Part shown: in pieces, positions 41,479 through 49,695 of the stretch
Layout: the number at the start of each line of letters is the position of its first letter
Numbering within the stretch: position 1 is the stretch's first letter
Origin: Kitasatospora sp. NBC_01287
GTDB lineage: Bacteria; Actinomycetota; Actinomycetes; Streptomycetales; Streptomycetaceae
Direction of reading: 5' to 3'
Assembly: GCF_026340565.1 (NCBI RefSeq)
Contig: NZ_JAPEPB010000001.1
Span: 7,166,001 to 7,230,000 of the forward strand
DNA: 64,000 bases
The notes under the pieces: generated by a model
The model's database searches: none
Told to the model about the DNA's origin: nothing
The model's input: only the letters and a program-made list of their open reading frames with translations
Made by a program: the position numbers and the translations under genes

Positions 41479-41592
41479 AGCCGCCCCCGGGGCCTTGGGG
41501 TTCTTCCCCGGGGGCGGCTTGGAGACCACAGTGCCGCCCGGCAACGGACCGTATCCGCAACCGCGTTGCGGACCCGCAGCCCTGTTGCGGGT
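41479..41592 (-). promoter_or_regulatory. Three hairpins in the leader of the 249-aa gene
   Basis: In the 174 bases between the HAD stop and the 249-aa gene there are, in minus-strand order: ACCCGCA/TGCGGGT (41592-41572 with 7-base loop), TCCGCAA/TTGCGGA (41572-41554 with 5-base loop), and a perfect 14-base-pair stem with a 13-base loop (41519-41479, arms AGCCGCCCCCGGGG and CCCCGGGGGCGGCT). CCGCAAC (41555-41561) can also pair with GTTGCGG (41584-41590), so two alternative folds exist. The 14-bp stem is terminator-strength but lacks a U tract. Confidence 0.7.
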
Positions 41593-41595
41593 CGT

Positions 41596-42225
41596 CTAGA
41601 CCTCTTCGGTGAGTCGCAGCCCGAGCAGGGCTTCCATCTGCCGAATCGTGTCCGCCGGGTCCGTGGCGAGGATCGTCGCGATGCCGAGTTCTTTGGCAGG
41701 CGGCAGGTTGCGGGCGGTGTCGTCCACGAACACGCACGCGGTCCCAGGCAGGTCCATCAGGTCGAGCATCGTCTGGTAGAGGACCGGGTCGGGCTTGCGG
41801 GCCTTGTAGTGCTCGGAGATCAGGACCGCGTCGTAGTTCGCGGCCAGGTCATGGCCCAGGTAGGGGTCACAGGGCTCGGAGCCGAGACTGTTGGAGAAGA
41901 TGCCGACCTTGATCCCGGCCGCGCGGACGGCCTGGGCGGCGGCGATCACCGACGGCTCCAGGTGCAGGTCCTCCAGCACCGTGCCGAGCAGGTTGGTGCC
42001 GTCGATGCCGAGCAGGGCACCGGTCCGCTCGTTCCACTCTGTCTGGGTGATCGCCCCGCGCTCCAGGTCGGCGTAGAGGGCGATGCCCTCAGGGTTCTTC
42101 GCGATGACCGACAGGAAGGTGCCCTCGGGTAGGCCGGCGCGGCGGTCGAAGCCGGCCGCGCAGGCCGGGACGCTGGTGGTCAGCACCCCGCCGAAGTCGA
42201 GGATCAGTCCTGTGCGGTGGGTCAT
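41596..42225 (-). CDS. HAD-family hydrolase
   Basis: A 209-residue HAD protein from ATG 42225 (ATGA overlap with the regulator stop). Motif I is LILDFGGVLTTS, a variant with Gly-Gly in place of the second Asp region (DFGGV type, as in the YihX/epoxide-hydrolase-N group), motif II is GIFSNSLGSE, motif III Lys is in EHYKARKPDPVLYQTMLDLM and motif IV is CVFVDDTARNLPPAKELGIATI. The YihX-type signature suggests a sugar-phosphate or nucleotide phosphatase. Confidence 0.87.
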   Translation of the reverse strand: MTHRTGLILDFGGVLTTSVPACAAGFDRRAGLPEGTFLSVIAKNPEGIALYADLERGAITQTEWNERTGALLGIDGTNLLGTVLEDLHLEPSVIAAAQAVRAAGIKVGIFSNSLGSEPCDPYLGHDLAANYDAVLISEHYKARKPDPVLYQTMLDLMDLPGTACVFVDDTARNLPPAKELGIATILATDPADTIRQMEALLGLRLTEEV

Positions 42226-43568
42226 GCGGCACTCCTGGCGGTCTTGAGAAGGGTTCGGGTATCGATCACGTGCTCGCCCAGCGACCGGACGGCAGCGGTG
42301 CGGTGGGGGCGGAGGCTGCGGTGCAGCTCGGAGGCCCGGCGCAGGGTCTCGCGGTGCTGGACCTTCTCCACCAGGTCCAGCGCGGCCTGTCCGTCGGCGC
42401 ATGCGGCGTCGACCTGCCCGGCGCCGGCGTTGGCCTCGGCGCGGGAGATGTAGGCGGTGCAGCGGTGGCGCATCATCTCCTCCGGCAGCCGGTCGATCGC
42501 CTGGTCCAGGGACGGTAGGGCCTCGCGGTAGCGGCCCAGGCGGACCAGGTCGCTGCCCTCGTAGGCGTCGGCCTTGGACAGGTCGAACCAGGCGATCCCA
42601 CCCCACCGCTCGTCGTCCATCGGGCCGGACAGCACGGTGCGGGCCTCTTGGAGCGAGGAGCCGAAGCCGTGGTCGTCGCCGGTCGAGGCGTACATCTCGG
42701 AGGCAACCGCGTTCGTCCAGGCCAGCATCCGCCGCGAGGCCCCGCGCTCGGCGTGGTCCACCGCGGCGAGCGCGTAGTCCAGTCCGCTGTCCGGGTCACC
42801 GCCGTAGGAGGCGTTGAAGGCCCTGCCACCCAGGACGAGCGCCAGGAGCTCGGCGCTGTCGATCTCCTTGCCGATCTCGTATCCCAGGTCCATGTAGGAG
42901 TCGGCTTTCTGGCGGTCGGCCAGGTCCAGGGAGAGCAGGCACGCCGCCAGGCATGCCATCTCGGCCATGTGCGCGAGCAGGGAGGTCCGCAGTTCGGCCG
43001 GCTGGTCCTTGGGCCGCAGCGACAGCACCAGGTCGATCTGGCTGTGCGCTACCGGCACCAGCGTGGCCGCCGGGAAGCTCTTGTAGGAGCGGCGGTAGAA
43101 GGCGCCGTTGGATCGCAGCTCGTCCACCGTCTCGCGGTCGAGGGTGCCCCGGGGCGGCTCGGCCGCTCGCGCCCGGGTATCAGGGGACAGGCCGGCGAGG
43201 GCGCTGGTCACGCCCGCGAGGGCGCCGAGGTTGAACGTTCGTCGCAGCACAGCATCTGAGCTTTCCGCATCGGGCCTCGCAGCACGTGGCGAAGCCGGAG
43301 AGGGCCGGTGTGATCTGAGTGACGACGCGTCAACTCCCGCCGTCGGGTAGCGCACATCGAACGCTAATAGATGCGGTGTGGCCTCCTCCAGCAACCCGGC
43401 CAGCTTCTCAGCCGTCGCCACACTATCGAGCGCGATGGCCCCCCGCTCCACCTGCGAGACCCAGGACTCCGAGCGCTCGATCAGATCCCCGAGGAAAGCC
43501 TGCGGCCACCCCTTCCGCTTGCGAGCCTTCGCGATGCGCGAGCCGATCAGCTTGTCGATCTCTGCCAC
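42222..43568 (-). CDS. XRE-type regulator with TPR-like C-terminus
   Basis: About 448 residues from GTG 43568, or 462 from 43610. An N-terminal helix-turn-helix (IGSRIAKARKRKGWPQAFLGDLIERSESWVSQVERGAIALDSVATAEKLAGLL) is followed by a linker and a long helical repeat region (~180-440: LAHMAEMACLAACLLSLDL, YALAAVDHAERGASRRMLAW, YREALPSLDQAIDRLPEE ...). This architecture is common in streptomycete regulators that sense small molecules or peptides through the TPR part. It is the first gene of the operon and overlaps the HAD gene by ATGA. Confidence 0.85.
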   Translation of the reverse strand: MAEIDKLIGSRIAKARKRKGWPQAFLGDLIERSESWVSQVERGAIALDSVATAEKLAGLLEEATPHLLAFDVRYPTAGVDASSLRSHRPSPASPRAARPDAESSDAVLRRTFNLGALAGVTSALAGLSPDTRARAAEPPRGTLDRETVDELRSNGAFYRRSYKSFPAATLVPVAHSQIDLVLSLRPKDQPAELRTSLLAHMAEMACLAACLLSLDLADRQKADSYMDLGYEIGKEIDSAELLALVLGGRAFNASYGGDPDSGLDYALAAVDHAERGASRRMLAWTNAVASEMYASTGDDHGFGSSLQEARTVLSGPMDDERWGGIAWFDLSKADAYEGSDLVRLGRYREALPSLDQAIDRLPEEMMRHRCTAYISRAEANAGAGQVDAACADGQAALDLVEKVQHRETLRRASELHRSLRPHRTAAVRSLGEHVIDTRTLLKTARSAA

Positions 43569-44014
43569 AGGACAACCCCAGGTCCGTGTTCGAGAAACTA
43601 CCGACGGCAACCGTACGGCCGGAGCCGCCCTGTTGACAGAGGAACGGCCCGGGATCCCTCGACCGAGCGAACCGATCCGGCGGGGCGGGGTCCAAAGGAG
43701 CCCCGCCAGGACTCCCGCTCGGCTGAAGCCAACACGCCGAGCAGAAGGGCCATCACGTCACCGTCCGCCCAGCCACCCTCGGGACACATTGCCCCAAGAT
43801 CAAAGATGTCATGTGCGGGGCGGCCCGGCCCGATGGCGGCGCAAGGTAGCCCCTACCTCGCACCCGTCCACGCAAGTGACCTTCATCGTTTGATGCGGTT
43901 GTGTCAGTGGCGGTGTGAGGCACACTCAGCTCTGTCACTACGGCGGGATCGAGTGGGTTCAGCCTCTCCCAATGCGACACGACCTGTGTGGGACACGGGG
44001 TTTGTAGAAACAGA
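43569..44014. other. Non-coding stretch upstream of the XRE-TPR operon
   Basis: About 445 bases without a supportable gene. It must hold the promoter of the minus-strand operon. I see only a weak CTGT-TG-ACAG palindrome at 43630-43639 and no clear -35/-10 pair. Codon bias is lost in all frames between about 43640 and 44010. Confidence 0.4.
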
Positions 44015-44137
44015 TCGGGCGGCCGGGTCCGGGCCGGCCAGTGCGCGCAGCAGGTCGGGCACCCGGCCGGCATCGCCGTAGGCGTGGCTGAGCGAGGCCC
44101 AGTCGACGGCGTCAAGCCCGGGCAGTGGTGCGGTCAT
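44015..44137 (-). pseudogene. N-terminal stub of a HEAT-repeat protein
   Basis: From ATG 44137 the first ~41 residues, MTAPLPGLDAVDWASLSHAY and GRVPDLLRALAGPDPAAR, match the start of a streptomycete HEAT-repeat protein family. After about 44015 the frame loses homology and normal codon bias although it stays open to 43904. The rest of the gene has been replaced by unrelated DNA. Confidence 0.5.
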
Positions 44138-44395
44138 CCGGTGGCTCCCTGAGAGTTGATCACCTGGCGTCGGATCAGTCTCGCGCAGCCGGGGGCAGCC
44201 GCTCCGACGGGTTCGTCCTCAGGCGATCAAGGACTCTGCGGTCAGAGTAGGGAGTGGCCAGCCTTCCAGGATTTCACAGTTCATGATTTTCCGCCGCTGA
44301 TTGTCCAATTGTTCATCAGTTAGCTACCGGAAAGCTATCTACGCGCGTTTCACTCTGACCCGTCGAAACAGCACGAACGCGAAGAGACAGGTGCA
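44138..44395 (+). promoter_or_regulatory. AT-richer promoter region of the sugar ABC operon
   Basis: The 120 bases before the first permease (44262-44345) are the most AT-rich of this part, with a CAATTG core at 44306-44311 and TAGCT (44321-44325) opposed to AGCTA (44333-44337) as a small inverted repeat. These are candidate promoter and repressor sites. No regulator gene is adjacent. Confidence 0.4.
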
Positions 44396-45313
44396 ATGGC
44401 GCAGCAGTTGAGCGAGCGGGTACGACGGCGCAGCCGGCCGCGTGAAGGATGGGCGGGGTGGCTGTACTCCGCGCCCGCGCTGTTGATTTTCTCGGTCTTC
44501 ATCATCGGGCCGACCGCCTACACCCTCTACGTCAGCACCTTCCACTGGAACACGCTCAACCCGTCGATGTCCAGCTTCATCGGAGCGGACAACTACAAGC
44601 AGTTGTTCGGGTCCACCGCCCCCGACTTCCTGACCAGCGCCTGGAACTCGCTCTACTACTGCGCGGCCATGGTGATCGGCGGTACCGCGATCTCGCTCGC
44701 CCTGGCGCTGCTGCTGCAGCGCGGCGGCCGGCTGCTGAGCGCCACCCGGATCGCGATCTTCGCCCCGTACGCGACCCCGATCGTGGCCACCTCGCTCGCC
44801 TGGGTCTGGCTCTTCAACCCGCAGTTCGGGCTGGTCGACCTGGTGCTGAAGGACCTGCACCTGCCCGTCTCGCAGTTCCTCTTCTCCAGCACCTGGGCGA
44901 TGCCCTCGGTGATCATCTACAGCCTCTGGCACGAGCTGGGCTTCACCGTGGTGCTCTTCCTCGGCGGCCTGGCCGTCACCTCCGGCGAACTCAGCGAGGC
45001 GGCCCGGGTGGACGGCGCCGGCCCCTGGCAGGAGTTCTGGCACATCACCTGGCCGCAGCTGCGCCCGGTGACCCTCTTCGCGATCGTGATCACCAGCATC
45101 ACCTCGCTGCAGGCCTTCACCCAGTTCTACGAGATGAGCCACGGCGGCCCGGCCTACTCGACCACGACCCTCAGCTACCTGCTCTACCAGGAGGCGTTCG
45201 TGTTCTTCGACACCGGCTACGGCGCCGCGCTGGCCGTGGTGCTGTTCATCGTCACCGCCGCCTTCACGCTGCTCCAGCGCCGCCTCGGTGACCGGCTCGC
45301 CGCCGACACCTGA
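44396..45313 (+). CDS. ABC sugar transporter permease (MalF type)
   Basis: A 305-residue inner-membrane permease with six predicted segments, beginning LYSAPALLIFSVFIIGPTAYTLYVSTFHWN. The cytoplasmic EAA loop that docks the ATPase is EAARVDGAGPWQEFWHITWPQLRP near residues 198-221. It should pair with the MalG-type permease and the lipoprotein that follow. No ATP-binding subunit is encoded nearby. In streptomycetes such CUT1 importers commonly share the MsiK ATPase. The stop codon starts a 14-base tandem repeat. Confidence 0.93.
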   Translation: MAQQLSERVRRRSRPREGWAGWLYSAPALLIFSVFIIGPTAYTLYVSTFHWNTLNPSMSSFIGADNYKQLFGSTAPDFLTSAWNSLYYCAAMVIGGTAISLALALLLQRGGRLLSATRIAIFAPYATPIVATSLAWVWLFNPQFGLVDLVLKDLHLPVSQFLFSSTWAMPSVIIYSLWHELGFTVVLFLGGLAVTSGELSEAARVDGAGPWQEFWHITWPQLRPVTLFAIVITSITSLQAFTQFYEMSHGGPAYSTTTLSYLLYQEAFVFFDTGYGAALAVVLFIVTAAFTLLQRRLGDRLAADT

Positions 45314-45363
45314 GCAGCGGTACCTGAGCAGTGGTACCTGAGCAGCGACACCTGAGCAGCGGC
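45308..45363 (+). repeat. 14-base tandem repeat containing the permease stop codon
   Basis: Four units close to ACCTGAGCAGCGGT at 45308-45321, 45322-45335, 45336-45349 and 45350-45363, each with TGA. The first TGA (45311-45313) is the permease stop. A degenerate fifth copy follows (ACCTTGGCAGC). Confidence 0.9.
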
Positions 45364-45492
45364 ACCTTGGCAGCACCCACGATCTCCACCCTCGGCAGGA
45401 CCGTTCCACCCCCAGCAGGACCGACCCACCCCCAGCAGCACCGCTCCGCCCGTCCCCTCCCCTCGCACCTCACACGCGAAAAGGAACCCGCG

Positions 45493-46806
45493 ATGTCCTC
45501 CAACCGCAAGCTGCGCCGCACCGCCGCCACCGTGCTGGCCGCGGCCACCGTGCTCGGCGCGCTGAGCGCCTGTTCCTCCTCCAAGAGCTCCAGTGCCGAC
45601 GCGGGTTCGGGCGGCACCACGACCATCTCGTTCATGCAGATCATGATCAGCGGCACCCAGAAGAGCACCCTGGTCGCGCTGACCGACGCCTTCCAGAAGG
45701 CCAACCCGACCATCAAGGTCAACCTGGAGTACCAGCCGGACTACGGCACCCTGCACGCCAAGGAGACCGCCGGCGTCGCCGCCCACAACCCGCCCACCAT
45801 CGGCCAGGTCTACGAGAGCTGGGCCGCGGAGTACGCCAAGAGCCAGGTGATCCTGCCGGTCGGCCAGTACGCGGGCAGCGACAGCCCGGCCGGGCTCTCC
45901 GACTTCTACCAGGGCGTGCAGAAGGACCTGCGGCTGCCCGACGGCAAGCTCTGGATGTGGCCGTTCAACAAGAGCGTCCAGGTGCTCTTCTACAACCAGA
46001 ACATGCTGCAGGCCAAGGGCCAGAGCGCGCCGACCAGTTGGGACCAGTTCGCCACCGCCGCCAAGGCGGTCTCCGGCAACGGCGTCACCGCCATCAGCGT
46101 CGACCCGGGCACCACCGCCTCCCCGGGCGGCGGCACCGTGCTCTACGAGGCGCTCTGCGCGGCCAACGGCACCCCGGACTTCGCCGCGGACGGCACCCCG
46201 CAGCTCAACAGCCCGGCCTCGATCCAGGCGCTGACCTACCTGTCCGACCTGAAGAAGGCCGGCGCGCTCGCGGTCGGCTCCAACTACCCGGGGGAGACGG
46301 CGCTGGGGGCCCAGAAGGGCGTCTTCGACATGTCCAGCGCGGCCGGCTACTACTACGAGAACCAGGCGGTGGGCGGCAAGTTCACCCTGGGCACCGAGGT
46401 GCTGCCCACCGGCGCGAACGGCCAGCAGAGCAACGTGCTCTCCGGCACCAACATCGCGATGTTCGCCTCGGCCAGCAAGGCCCAGCAGGCGGCGGCCTGG
46501 AAGTACATGCAGTTCCTGGCCTCGGCGAGCAGCCAGGCCCAGTGGTCCAGCACCACCGGGTACCTGCCGGTCACCGCGAAGGCGCTGGACCAGATGGGCG
46601 ACTTCCTGGCCAAGAACCCCTACATGAAGACCGCGGCCGGCGCGCTGGACTACGCGGTGGCGCAGCCGGCCTTCCCGTGGGTCGCCAAGGCCACGGGCGA
46701 GGAGGTCGTCGCGCTGCAGAAGGTGCTGGAGCAGGGCGGCGACCCGACGGCCGCGGCCAACGCCGCCCAGCAGGCCGCCGTGGCGGACCAGAAGGCGGGC
46801 CAGTGA
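45493..46806 (+). CDS. ABC sugar-binding lipoprotein
   Basis: A 437-residue extracellular solute-binding protein. The signal peptide RKLRRTAATVLAAATVLGALSAC ends at the lipobox LSAC (Cys ~27). The mature part has ISFMQIMISGTQKSTLVALTDAFQKANPTIKVNLEYQPDYGTL, then FNKSVQVLFYNQNMLQAKG and a C-terminal hinge typical of CUT1 (family 1) binding proteins. It captures an oligosaccharide for the flanking permeases. The next permease starts in a GTGA overlap. Confidence 0.93.
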   Translation: MSSNRKLRRTAATVLAAATVLGALSACSSSKSSSADAGSGGTTTISFMQIMISGTQKSTLVALTDAFQKANPTIKVNLEYQPDYGTLHAKETAGVAAHNPPTIGQVYESWAAEYAKSQVILPVGQYAGSDSPAGLSDFYQGVQKDLRLPDGKLWMWPFNKSVQVLFYNQNMLQAKGQSAPTSWDQFATAAKAVSGNGVTAISVDPGTTASPGGGTVLYEALCAANGTPDFAADGTPQLNSPASIQALTYLSDLKKAGALAVGSNYPGETALGAQKGVFDMSSAAGYYYENQAVGGKFTLGTEVLPTGANGQQSNVLSGTNIAMFASASKAQQAAAWKYMQFLASASSQAQWSSTTGYLPVTAKALDQMGDFLAKNPYMKTAAGALDYAVAQPAFPWVAKATGEEVVALQKVLEQGGDPTAAANAAQQAAVADQKAGQ

Positions 46807-47663
46807 CCCTCGCACCATCGCCCGTGTCGCGCGGCCGGGGCTCGCTCCGGCCGCGCGGCGCGCTGCGCCGCACCGCCGCCGTGCTGGTCGGCCTGGCCTT
46901 CGTGTTCCCGTTCTACTACGTGCTGGCCACCTCGCTGAACTCGGCGTCGCAGTCCAGCTCGCTGAGTGACCTCCTGCTGCCGCACTGGCACTGGGAGAAC
47001 TACACCCGCGCCTGGGCCGCCGCGCCCTGGCCCCGGCTCTTCCTGAACACCGTGCTGATCGGCGCCTGCACCGTGGCGCTGGCGCTGGCCACCTCGCTGC
47101 TGGCCGGCTTCGCCTTCGGCGTGATGAAGTTCCGCGGCCGGAACGTGCTCTTCGGGCTGGTGCTCGCGGTGATGATGGTCCCCGGCACGGTGCTGATCAT
47201 CCCCGACTACATCGTCGCCACCGACATCAACTGGCTGGACACCTACTGGATCCAGATCGTGCCGTGGGGCGCCAGCGTCTTCGGCATCTTCCTGGTCCGG
47301 CAGTTCTTCCTGGGCCTGCCCGCCGAGTTGTTCGACGCGGCGGAGCTGGACGGCGCCGGACGGTTCCGGATGCTCTGGTCGATCGGCATGCCGCTGGTCC
47401 GGCCGGCCATGCTGATCATCGCCCTGCAGATCTTCCTGGCCAGCTGGAACTCCTTCCTGTGGCCGTTCATCATGACCCAGGACCCGAACGTGCAGCCGGT
47501 CGAGGTGGGCCTTGCCGCCTTCGCGGGCGCGGACGGCACCGACTACCCGGGCCTGGCCGCCGCGGTGGTCTTCACCACCGTGCCGGTGCTCGCCTTCTTC
47601 CTGGTGCTGCAGCGGCACTTCGTCACCGGCGCCATGTCCACCGCGGGAGGCGTCCGTGGCTGA
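46803..47663 (+). CDS. ABC sugar transporter permease (MalG type)
   Basis: A 286-residue permease from GTG 46803. Six segments are predicted, starting AAVLVGLAFVFPFYYVLATSLN. The EAA loop is FDAAELDGAGRFRMLWSIGMPLVRPAMLII near residues 178-205. It completes the membrane pair of the CUT1 importer and overlaps the next HAD gene by 8 bases. Confidence 0.93.
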   Translation: MTLAPSPVSRGRGSLRPRGALRRTAAVLVGLAFVFPFYYVLATSLNSASQSSSLSDLLLPHWHWENYTRAWAAAPWPRLFLNTVLIGACTVALALATSLLAGFAFGVMKFRGRNVLFGLVLAVMMVPGTVLIIPDYIVATDINWLDTYWIQIVPWGASVFGIFLVRQFFLGLPAELFDAAELDGAGRFRMLWSIGMPLVRPAMLIIALQIFLASWNSFLWPFIMTQDPNVQPVEVGLAAFAGADGTDYPGLAAAVVFTTVPVLAFFLVLQRHFVTGAMSTAGGVRG

Positions 47664-48378
47664 CCACGCGGCACCACTGGTGCTGATCACCGACTTCGAC
47701 GGCACGCTCTACCGGGGCGACGCGCCCATCCGCCGCTACGCGGAGCACGCGGCGGCCGCCCTCGACACCGCCGATCGGGCCGAACTCCTGGCCGGGGTGG
47801 AGGAGTTCCTCGACCTCGGCGCGCAGTCCGGCGACCCGCGGCTGGCCGCGGCGATCGACGGCTGGGAGGCCGTCGCGGTCCTCGGCCGGGCGGCCGGCCT
47901 CGGCGACGCGGCGCTCAACGCGGCCTTCCGCGCGACCCGTGAGCTGATGCTCGACCCGGGCCGCTGCCCGCTGGAGGTGCCGGCCGGCTACGCCGAGCTG
48001 CTCACCGAGCTGCGCGGCGCGGGCGTGCGGGTGGTGCTCGCCACCAACAGCCCGGCGGCCGGCCTGGACGGCCTGCTGGCACGGCTCGAACTGCCGCCAC
48101 TGCTCGACGCGGTGGTCTCCGGCACCGGCAAGCCCGAGGGCCTGCGCCACCTGCTGCGCGCGGAGAACCCCGCCGGCACCGCCGGCCTCGTCTGCGTGAT
48201 CGGCGACCACTGGCGCAACGACATCGAGCCGGGTCGCGAGGTCGGCGCGCACAGCGCCTACATCGACCGGTTCGGCCGCGCCGACGGCCCCGCCGACGCG
48301 ATCGCCCCCGCCGTGGAGGGGCTGCTCGACTCCATCCGCACCTGGGCCACGGGCCGGGCGCGGACCGAAAGGAACTGA
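47656..48378 (+). CDS. HAD-family phosphatase
   Basis: A 240-residue HAD hydrolase from GTG 47656. Motif I is LITDFDGTLYRGD (both Asp present), motif II is VVLATNSPAAGL, motif III region has GTGKPEGLRHLL and motif IV is VIGDHWRNDIEPGREVGAHSAYID. It has a large cap domain between motifs I and II. Translational coupling to the importer suggests dephosphorylation of a sugar phosphate derived from the transported compound. Confidence 0.88.
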   Translation: MADHAAPLVLITDFDGTLYRGDAPIRRYAEHAAAALDTADRAELLAGVEEFLDLGAQSGDPRLAAAIDGWEAVAVLGRAAGLGDAALNAAFRATRELMLDPGRCPLEVPAGYAELLTELRGAGVRVVLATNSPAAGLDGLLARLELPPLLDAVVSGTGKPEGLRHLLRAENPAGTAGLVCVIGDHWRNDIEPGREVGAHSAYIDRFGRADGPADAIAPAVEGLLDSIRTWATGRARTERN

Positions 48379-48386
48379 CACTCCGC

Positions 48387-49655
48387 ATGGCGACCATTGA
48401 ATTCTGGGGCGGCGTCGGCGTCATCGGCGGCAGCAAGATCCTGGTGCAGCAGGACGGCTACCGGGTGCTGCTGGACATCGGCATCGACATCCCCTCCGGC
48501 GGTGACCTGTTCCGCCTCCCGGTGCGTCCGCGCCCGGGTCGCGAACTCGCCGACCGGCTGCGGCTGGGCGCCGCCCCGGCGCTGCCCGGCCTCTTCGCCC
48601 CCGAGGCGATGGCGCCCGGGTCGCCGCTGGCCGAGCAGGTGGGCGAGACCGCCGTCTTCGTCAGCCACCCGCACATCGACCACGTGGGCCTGGCCGGCTT
48701 CGTGCGCCCCGAGGTGGCGGTGCACGCGCACACCGACGCGGTCGACGTGCTGACCGCGCTCGCCGCCACCGGGCAGGGCCTGACCCACGGCGAGCCGGAC
48801 TGGCAGCGCCTGACGGACGGTCAGAAGGTCCAGGTCGGGCCACTGGAGGTGGAGTGCGTGCCGGTCGACCACGACGTGCCCGGCGCCAGCGGCTACCTGG
48901 TGCACACGCCCGACGGGACCCTCGTCTTCACCGGCGACTACCGCTTCCACGGGCACCACCCGCAGCGGTCCTGGGACTTCGTCGACCGGGCGGCGGGCAG
49001 CGCCGTCCTGGTCACCGAGGGCACCACGCTCGGCTGGGACTCCTCGGGCCGCCAGCGCGACGAGACCGACGTCGCCCGCGACTTCGCCCGCGCGCTGGAG
49101 GAGACGGCAGGCCTGGTGCTGCTCTCGCTCTACCCGCGTGACGTGGACCGGGTGAAGGCCTTCCTGGCGATCGCCGAGGCGGCCGGGCGGCGGATCGTCT
49201 GGACCGAGCGGATCGCCGCCTTCCTGCGGCTGGTCGGCGTCGAGCGGGTGCTCGGGGCCGCCGAGGTGCCGCCGGCCGAACTGGCCGCCGAGCCGGGCCG
49301 CTACGTGCTGATGCCCGACCCGGACGACCTGCCCTCGCTGCTCGACCTGCCGGTCGGCGACGGCTACCCCGCGAGCTGCCTGGTGCACGCCAACGGTGAA
49401 CCGCTGGGCCCGTTCGAGCCGCGCTGGGCGCCGTTCACCGACTGGCTCGGCGCGCTCGGCATCGAGCTGCGGCAGATCGGCTGCTCGGGGCACGCCTCGC
49501 AGGACGACCTGCACCACATGCTGGAGCGGATGCGGCCCGCCACCGTGTTCCCGATCCACACCACGTCGCCCACCCGGCTGCACCCGCCGCGCGGCATGCG
49601 CCGGGTGGTCGCCGCCTACGGCACCTCCTACACCTTCGGTGGCGACCCGATCTGA
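48387..49655 (+). CDS. Metallo-beta-lactamase-fold hydrolase
   Basis: A 422-residue MBL protein. The metal motif is SHPHIDHVGLAGF (H-x-H-x-D-H type) near residue 94, further ligands lie in VDHDVPGASGYLVHTPDGTLVFTGDYRFHG (~165-195), and the last His is in HTTSPTRLHPP near the C-terminus. A middle domain with LYPRDVDRVKAFLAIAEAAGRRIVWTERIAAFL suggests a beta-CASP-like insertion as in RNase J/CPSF-type proteins. Last gene of the sugar operon; its substrate is uncertain. Confidence 0.85.
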   Translation: MATIEFWGGVGVIGGSKILVQQDGYRVLLDIGIDIPSGGDLFRLPVRPRPGRELADRLRLGAAPALPGLFAPEAMAPGSPLAEQVGETAVFVSHPHIDHVGLAGFVRPEVAVHAHTDAVDVLTALAATGQGLTHGEPDWQRLTDGQKVQVGPLEVECVPVDHDVPGASGYLVHTPDGTLVFTGDYRFHGHHPQRSWDFVDRAAGSAVLVTEGTTLGWDSSGRQRDETDVARDFARALEETAGLVLLSLYPRDVDRVKAFLAIAEAAGRRIVWTERIAAFLRLVGVERVLGAAEVPPAELAAEPGRYVLMPDPDDLPSLLDLPVGDGYPASCLVHANGEPLGPFEPRWAPFTDWLGALGIELRQIGCSGHASQDDLHHMLERMRPATVFPIHTTSPTRLHPPRGMRRVVAAYGTSYTFGGDPI

Positions 49656-49695
49656 TGCCCGATCGGCCTGCCAGGCAAGGTGATCTGACGAACCA

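Noticed and set aside
43904..44137. A complete 77-residue gene on the minus strand.
   Set aside because: Only the first ~41 residues look like protein (a HEAT-repeat start). The remainder has lost codon bias, so it is listed as a stub.
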